Source of the DNA: Pseudobdellovibrionaceae bacterium
GTDB taxonomy: Bacteria > Bdellovibrionota > Bdellovibrionia > Bdellovibrionales > Bdellovibrionaceae
NCBI GenBank assembly: GCA_947374445.1
Contig: CANCBY010000023.1
Span: 1 to 20,731, forward strand
Direction of reading: 5' to 3'
DNA length: 20,731 nucleotides
Both the position numbers and the translations under genes were made by a program. Shown in pieces: positions 16,046 through 20,731 of this stretch; within the stretch, counting starts at the first letter, position 1, and every line of letters starts with the position of its first letter. The notes under the pieces are model-generated. The model ran no database searches and was not told the origin of the DNA. It worked only from the letters and a program-made list of their open reading frames with translations.

Positions 16046-16074
16046 TTGACTTACATATAATTTACATATATCGT
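16046..16074 (+). promoter_or_regulatory. Candidate promoter and operator of the imuA-imuB-dnaE2 cassette
   Basis: TTGACT (16046-16051, 5 of 6), a 17-nt spacer and TATCGT (16069-16074, 4 of 6). The spacer contains two copies of TTACATATA (16051-16059 and 16062-16070) spaced 11 bp, about one helical turn. TTGAC and GTCAA (16046-16050, 16073-16077) bracket them as an inverted pair. Repeats between -35 and -10 are a classic repressor position. The 28-nt leader ends with AGGGG 8 nt before the TTG start of imuA. The TTAC-N3-GTAA LexA motif reported for Bdellovibrio is not present. Confidence 0.45.
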
Positions 16075-16108
16075 CAAGTCCAATGAATTTTCTAGAGGGG
16101 CTTAGATT

Positions 16109-16669
16109 TTGGGAAAAGCAGAAGTTCTCTCACAGCTTCGTTCAATGCTTGGCACAGCCAATAGCTTCGAAAAAAAATTCTGGGCAACCCCACACGATGC
16201 CTTTGGCTTCACCTGTAGCGTAGCCAAAGGCATCGTGGTGGAACTTGCTGGCAATGCTTGTCATGAGTGGCTTTTGACACTCTTCAAGCTCAACCCAGAG
16301 CCACTCATTTTTTGGTGCGAGCGAGCCTCAAGAATTCACCCCACTGCCATACGCCAGCGCGGAGTCAAACTCAGCCGCATCAAATTTTTAAACTCGACAG
16401 AAGACCTGCAGCAACCCTTGAGAATGGCGTTAGAGAGTGGGCACTACCCGTTCATAGTTGCGCCCAATGTTTTTGAGCAAGTTCCGATTTTTCAAAAGTT
16501 TCATCTCTTGGCTGAAAAATCTGAAAGCACTCTCTTTCTTATTTCAGAAAAAGAAATGACTCCGGCTTGGCCGATCAGCTTGCAGCTTGAAATCAATGCC
16601 GCACCCAATGACTTTTCTATAACTGTTCACCGACAGCGCCATGGAACAAGTCATGGAGTGGGTCTATGA
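16109..16669 (+). CDS. imuA: ImuA-like mutasome accessory protein, no recognisable P-loop
   Basis: A 186-residue protein translated from TTG 16109 behind GAGGGG. Its place immediately before imuB and dnaE2, its size and its RecA/SulA-like pattern of short hydrophobic strands (IVVELAG, PLIFWCERAS, RIKFLN, PFIVAPN, STLFLISEKE) identify it as ImuA. ImuA binds RecA and ImuB and is needed for DnaE2-dependent mutagenesis. The Walker A region of RecA-like relatives corresponds to VELAGNACHEWL here and lacks a GKT/GKS, so ATP binding is doubtful. A perfect 16-bp inverted repeat spans codons 29-43, just before that region. The gene overlaps imuB by 4 nt (ATGA). Confidence 0.82.
   Translation: MGKAEVLSQLRSMLGTANSFEKKFWATPHDAFGFTCSVAKGIVVELAGNACHEWLLTLFKLNPEPLIFWCERASRIHPTAIRQRGVKLSRIKFLNSTEDLQQPLRMALESGHYPFIVAPNVFEQVPIFQKFHLLAEKSESTLFLISEKEMTPAWPISLQLEINAAPNDFSITVHRQRHGTSHGVGL
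16193..16237. repeat. Perfect 16-bp inverted repeat inside imuA
   Basis: Left arm CACGATGCCTTTGGCT (16193-16208), loop of 13 nt (16209-16221), right arm AGCCAAAGGCATCGTG (16222-16237), every base pairing. The frame stays open and encodes HDAFGFTCSVAKGIV. The transcript would form a strong hairpin about 85 nt inside the coding region. Confidence 0.97.
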
Positions 16670-18006
16670 GAGTGGCATGTCTTTGGTTTGACGAGCCCTC
16701 GCCTGTGTTGCGAGTGGCAGAAATGTGCTTGCGTTTTAGCCCGCAGATTGCGGTAAGAGACAAGCACGCCGTCTTCATCGAGATTGGCAAATGCAAAAGG
16801 CTTTATACTGAGGCCGGTTTTCTAGCGCGGCTTCAGGTTGTGCTCAGACGAAATAATCTGACGGCTTCTGTTTTTATTGGCTCAGATATTACAGACTCTC
16901 TAGCTCTTGCAAGATACAAAAAATTTTCGGTGGACAGTTTGCCACTCGAAGCTCTTCTTGATTTTGCAGACCCCTTCGCCAGAGACGAAGTCTTACAGAA
17001 ATCTATTACTAAAATGATCTCTTCATTTCGTGATCTCGGGATTAAAAATGTCGGAGACTTTAAGCAAATCCCCAGCGCTGACCTGATTGGACGCTTCGGT
17101 GTGGTTGGCAGGCATTGCTATCAACGACTCCAACAGGAAAGCCCCATTCAGTGGCCCACATGGAAGCCCGAAGAAAAAATCATTGAGCGCAAAGAATTCC
17201 CGTACTTTGAATTTTACGGAGAGCTCGACCCGATACTTTTTGAACTAAAAAGTCAGCTCGATAGAATCTTTCAAAGACTCTGGGCGCGGGGCTTAAAAGT
17301 CAGAAAACTTCAAGTCGATGTGGTCTGCGAAAAGACCTCTCTGGTGCCAAATCCTGTGCGTGCATTTATTTTTGATTTTTTTGCACCTCAAGGAGCTACC
17401 AAGGGCACGCTTAAGATTTTAAAAGAACGACTCTCTAAAGAGTTCGAGAAAGATCCGATCAAATCACCGATCGAAGCCCTGCAAACACAAGTGCTCGCAA
17501 CCTGCCCAGCAAACCCAGGTCAGCGTAATTTTCTAAATAGCAGTGAAGAAAAGCTCGAGCAGCTCAACTCTTTGCACAATCAACTGATTGAACTCTGCGG
17601 AAAAGAAAATATTTTTCAGGCGGAACTGGTCGCAGACAGACGGCCCGAACGCTCCTGGAAAAAAACGCATGATCGACCGCATGAAGATATCGACGACAGC
17701 AAAATCATTGCACAAACACCTGAACGGCCCACATTTTTTTGCCGTACCCCGCTCAAAGTCGAAGTCACAGCGGGATTTGTTCACATCAACAAAAAGAGAC
17801 ACCGTATTGCTCACTGGGATCCCACCGTCGAGCGAATTAACGGAGGCTGGATCGAAACAGCTGTCGAAATGACACAGCTTCCGCAAGATGGAATCCGCCT
17901 TACTTTTGATCGCAACTATTACAGAGTGGAGCTTGAGGGCGGACAAAAAGTTTTTGTTTTTGAAAATCCAAATCACGAATTTTTTCTTCATGGCTATTAT
18001 GGGTGA
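16666..18006 (+). CDS. imuB: ImuB, Y-family polymerase-like scaffold, catalytically inactive
   Basis: A 446-residue protein starting with the ATG that overlaps the imuA stop. It begins RVACLWFDEPSPVLRVAEMC, continues with AVFIEIGKCKRLYTEAGFL where active Y-family enzymes have SxDE...LD, and has a thumb-like helix-hairpin-helix segment (FRDLGIKNVGDFKQIPSADL, then GRFGVVG). A little-finger-like domain follows (KSQLDRIFQRLWARGLKVRK) and a C terminus with LVADRRPERSW. The N-terminal catalytic acid residues of Y-family polymerases are absent, as is usual for ImuB, which acts as the bridge between the beta clamp, ImuA and DnaE2. The N-terminal palm is short compared with typical ImuB. dnaE2 starts 5 nt after its stop. 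Confidence 0.88.
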   Translation: MRVACLWFDEPSPVLRVAEMCLRFSPQIAVRDKHAVFIEIGKCKRLYTEAGFLARLQVVLRRNNLTASVFIGSDITDSLALARYKKFSVDSLPLEALLDFADPFARDEVLQKSITKMISSFRDLGIKNVGDFKQIPSADLIGRFGVVGRHCYQRLQQESPIQWPTWKPEEKIIERKEFPYFEFYGELDPILFELKSQLDRIFQRLWARGLKVRKLQVDVVCEKTSLVPNPVRAFIFDFFAPQGATKGTLKILKERLSKEFEKDPIKSPIEALQTQVLATCPANPGQRNFLNSSEEKLEQLNSLHNQLIELCGKENIFQAELVADRRPERSWKKTHDRPHEDIDDSKIIAQTPERPTFFCRTPLKVEVTAGFVHINKKRHRIAHWDPTVERINGGWIETAVEMTQLPQDGIRLTFDRNYYRVELEGGQKVFVFENPNHEFFLHGYYG

Positions 18007-18011
18007 ATACT

Positions 18012-20731
18012 ATGAGTGCTGACACCACCGGCCCATCTTATGTCGAGCTCACTTGCAAATCTAATTTTTCCTTCTTAAGAGGAGCTTCCGACTCCAGGGA
18101 TTACATTCAGCGCGCAGCGGAGCTGGGCATGACGGCCGTTGGAATTTCTGACATCAACGGCGTCTATGCATTGCCCAGGGCTTTTGAGGCTGTGCGAGAT
18201 CAATTCCCAAATATGAAGCTGATCTGTGGCTCAGAAATCTCGATACAAGATCAACCCTCTGTGACTCTTATTGCAAAAACAAGAACGGCCTGGGCTCTCC
18301 TTTGCCGAATCATCACACAGGTTCATGCTGGCAAAGAAAAAGGAAGTGGCTTTATAAGCAAAGACGAATTGGAGTTTTTATGCCGGCGCTTTAACGGCGC
18401 CTCGGAACTGGTTTGCATTTTAAAAAATGATGAAAGTGTCGACTTTGATTTTTTTTGCAGAACATTCAGCGATAGTTATCTTTCGATCTGTCGCTATCTC
18501 GATGGCTTTGACCACAACAGAACATCGCTGGCTTTGTCATTGGCAAAAAGATTTAATCTCCCCCTCGTCGCCTCCAATGATGTCCACTACCACCACCCTG
18601 AAAAAAGATTTTTGCAGGACTGCCTGGTCTGCATCAGAGAATCAACAACAATGGACAATGCAGGATTTCTGCTATTTGCAAATGACGAAAGATTTTTAAA
18701 ATCGCCAGAGCAAATGAGGGCGCTTTTTTCAGACCTGCCTCAAGCTATTGAAAATACAATTCAGATCGCAAGCAAATGCACTTTCAGTTTAAAAGAGCTT
18801 AAATACGCCTACCCAAAAGAGGCCGTCCCCGATGGCTTTACTGCAGACTCTTACCTCAAAAAGCTTGTCTATGAGGGGGCCGTCAAAAAATACCGAGGCC
18901 TGATTTCAGAAGCGATTGATCGACAGATCCGCCGAGAACTTGATTTTTTTTCTCGTCGTGGCGAGGCAGATTACTTTTTAACAATGTACGATATTTTAAA
19001 AGACGCCCAAGAAAAGAAGATTGTCTTTCAAGGGCGGGGCTCAGCCGCAAGCTCCATTGTCTGTTATTGCCTTGGCATCACAGCCATCGATCCGATTTCG
19101 GCCAACCTGCTGTTTGATCGTTTTGCCAATGAGGCCAGGCCAGATCCACCAGATATTGACGTCGACTTCGAACACGAGCGGCGCGAAGAAGTCATTCAAG
19201 GCATCTACCAAAGATTCGGCCGTGATCGCGCCGGCATGGTGGCCGCCGTTCACACCTACAGGCGTGACAGCGCCTACCGTGAAATCTGCAAATCCTTAGG
19301 CGTCGAAGTCGGTAGTCTTAAGGCCGAGGTTGTGAGATCCCGCTTTGCAGAGCTTGCCAAAGACTGCGCTGCTCGCGGAATTTTTATTGATCCTCTCATG
19401 CAAGAAATCAAAGACTACCCTCGACATATCGGGACTCATTCTGGCGGCTTTGTCATCACCCATGAGCCACTTGTTGAAACCGTTCCTATCGAGCCTGCGC
19501 GAATGCCCGGGCGCACGATAGTTCAATGGGACAAACATGATCTTGAAACGCTGGGCATGATGAAAATCGACATCTTATCGATTGGCTTTTTAACAGCGAT
19601 TCGTAAAGCCACTGACATCATCGGCATGAACTGGCAAGACATCCCGATCAACGACGAAAAATCTTACCGACTGATTCAGCGGGCAGAAACTGCGGGATGT
19701 TTTCAAATCGAATCCAGAGCCCAGATGAACTCACTGCCTCATACCAAGCCCTCAACACCTTACGAGATGACAATCCAAGTAGCTCTCATCAGACCTTCGA
19801 TGAGCATCGGCGGAATGTCTAGATCTTATCTGCGGGGCCGCGAAAACGCCCGGCGCGGAATCGTTTTTGACAGTGGCAACAGCGCCATGAACAGAATTTT
19901 AGGACGCACACATGGCGTTGCGATGTTTCCTGAACAAATCATGTCGATGGCGATGGATGTCTGTGGCTTTTCATCAAGGGAGGCCGACCAACTTCGCAGA
20001 TCCCTAGGACAAGAGCGAAGTGCTGCGAGTGTTCAATCTCAAGGAGAAAAATTATTTCATGCTCTGATTAAGTCCGGCATCAAAGAACAGCTCGCGCAAA
20101 ATATTTTAGATCGCACTCAGGGCTTTGCAAGTTATGGATTCCCAGAAGCTCATGCTGCCTCGTATGGATCTTTGGCCTTTAAGTCTGCTTATCTCAAGGC
20201 TCATTACCCGGCCGAGTTTCTTTGTGCACTTATCAACTCGCAACCCATGGGATTTTACCGCATTGATTTTCTGATCAACGAAGCCAAGCGAAGTAGCGGC
20301 GTCAAGATCTTGCCGGTGCATATCTTAGAGTCTGATTGGGATGCAAAAATGGCCGGTCCAAATACAATTCGTATGGGGTTTCGGGACATGTCTAAAATTC
20401 GCGAGCCTGAAGTAAAAGAGATGATTACAGAAAGAAATCGGAGGCCATTTGATTCTATCGAAGATTTTATCGCTAGAAATGATTTTGGCAAAAATGTGAT
20501 CCAACACTTAATGTTGGCGGATGCCTTTGCTTGTTTTGGATTGGATCGACGCCACTCATTTTGGAAAGGCTTAGAATTTAGCAGCTTGGTTGGAAAAAAA
20601 GAAGATCAAAGACAGTTTTCGTTTTTTGATGAAACTTACAAACTTGATGAGCAGCCGCAGCTCTTTGCTGCAATGACTGATCTTGAAAGAGCCATCATTG
20701 ACTACAGGCTTTCTGGTTACAGCCTCAACGG
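18012..20731 (+). CDS. dnaE2: DnaE2 error-prone DNA polymerase III alpha subunit, 3' end outside window
   Basis: Starting at ATG 18012, the frame stays open for 906 codons to the end of the window. A PHP domain begins with ELTCKSNFSFLRGASDS, the usual DnaE2 start, and includes SNDVHYHHPEKRFLQD. The polymerase core has GRGSAASSIVCYCLGI, PDIDVDFEHERREE (catalytic Asp near 383 and 385) and MKIDILSIGFL (third Asp, 520); the three aspartates match those of E. coli DnaE. SYGFPEAHAASYG lies in the fingers region. DnaE2 performs translesion synthesis and DNA-damage-induced mutagenesis with ImuA and ImuB. The remaining part, about 100-150 residues of the usual length, is outside the window. Confidence 0.96.
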   Translation, partial: MSADTTGPSYVELTCKSNFSFLRGASDSRDYIQRAAELGMTAVGISDINGVYALPRAFEAVRDQFPNMKLICGSEISIQDQPSVTLIAKTRTAWALLCRIITQVHAGKEKGSGFISKDELEFLCRRFNGASELVCILKNDESVDFDFFCRTFSDSYLSICRYLDGFDHNRTSLALSLAKRFNLPLVASNDVHYHHPEKRFLQDCLVCIRESTTMDNAGFLLFANDERFLKSPEQMRALFSDLPQAIENTIQIASKCTFSLKELKYAYPKEAVPDGFTADSYLKKLVYEGAVKKYRGLISEAIDRQIRRELDFFSRRGEADYFLTMYDILKDAQEKKIVFQGRGSAASSIVCYCLGITAIDPISANLLFDRFANEARPDPPDIDVDFEHERREEVIQGIYQRFGRDRAGMVAAVHTYRRDSAYREICKSLGVEVGSLKAEVVRSRFAELAKDCAARGIFIDPLMQEIKDYPRHIGTHSGGFVITHEPLVETVPIEPARMPGRTIVQWDKHDLETLGMMKIDILSIGFLTAIRKATDIIGMNWQDIPINDEKSYRLIQRAETAGCFQIESRAQMNSLPHTKPSTPYEMTIQVALIRPSMSIGGMSRSYLRGRENARRGIVFDSGNSAMNRILGRTHGVAMFPEQIMSMAMDVCGFSSREADQLRRSLGQERSAASVQSQGEKLFHALIKSGIKEQLAQNILDRTQGFASYGFPEAHAASYGSLAFKSAYLKAHYPAEFLCALINSQPMGFYRIDFLINEAKRSSGVKILPVHILESDWDAKMAGPNTIRMGFRDMSKIREPEVKEMITERNRRPFDSIEDFIARNDFGKNVIQHLMLADAFACFGLDRRHSFWKGLEFSSLVGKKEDQRQFSFFDETYKLDEQPQLFAAMTDLERAIIDYRLSGYSLN

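Noticed and set aside
16056..16061. TATAAT in the imuA upstream region as an alternative -10.
   Set aside because: No acceptable -35 at 16-18 bp upstream; the TTGACT/TATCGT pair has better spacing, though TATAAT could still contribute.
17533..17991. Open minus-strand frame of 152 codons inside imuB.
   Set aside because: Antisense to the ImuB C terminus, which carries the family's RPERSW-like motif; no independent support.

Overview
The window has the look of a Gram-negative bacterium of moderate GC content. Its genes carry periplasmic signal peptides, one lipoprotein signal, a periplasmic alpha-2-macroglobulin and a class A penicillin-binding protein. Gene content, frequent TTG/GTG starts and compact overlapping genes fit the Bdellovibrionota/deltaproteobacterial type, but that placement is inference. 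No rRNA, tRNA, CRISPR array or insertion sequence was seen.

Left part (1-9.3 kb): the C-terminal part of a pirin-family protein on the + strand meets a three-gene minus-strand operon. That operon reads yfhM-type alpha-2-macroglobulin (intact CWEQ thioester motif), then pbpC (PBP1C), then an M15-type D-Ala-D-Ala carboxypeptidase, with overlaps at both junctions. It looks like an envelope-defence and cell-wall-repair unit: a protease trap, a peptidoglycan polymerase and a peptidoglycan trimming enzyme.

Middle (9.4-14.1 kb): accessory genes. On + are a small exported cysteine-containing protein with a lipobox-like LAGW, a GNAT acetyltransferase and a TraB/TIKI-like lipoprotein. On - are a Rieske/flavodoxin-type fusion oxidoreductase and a TumE-like/HTH toxin-antitoxin pair. 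On + again is a truncated nitrilase-superfamily protein that a T6 tract separates from a short continuing frame. Two promoters here (Rieske fusion and toxin-antitoxin) lie so close to the start codons that leaderless or nearly leaderless mRNAs are predicted.

Right part (14.1-20.7 kb): minus-strand membrane genes (DUF2914-like protein, DUF883/YqjD-like protein, two-helix protein), then a divergent + strand imuA-imuB-dnaE2 translesion mutagenesis cassette. The imuA-imuB junction is an ATGA overlap and dnaE2 follows after 5 nt; dnaE2 runs off the window end. ImuA lacks a recognisable P-loop, ImuB lacks Y-family catalytic acids and DnaE2 keeps its three polymerase aspartates, as expected for an ImuA/ImuB/DnaE2 mutasome. 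Two unusual structures are a perfect 16-bp inverted repeat inside imuA and a tandem 9-bp direct repeat inside the cassette's promoter.
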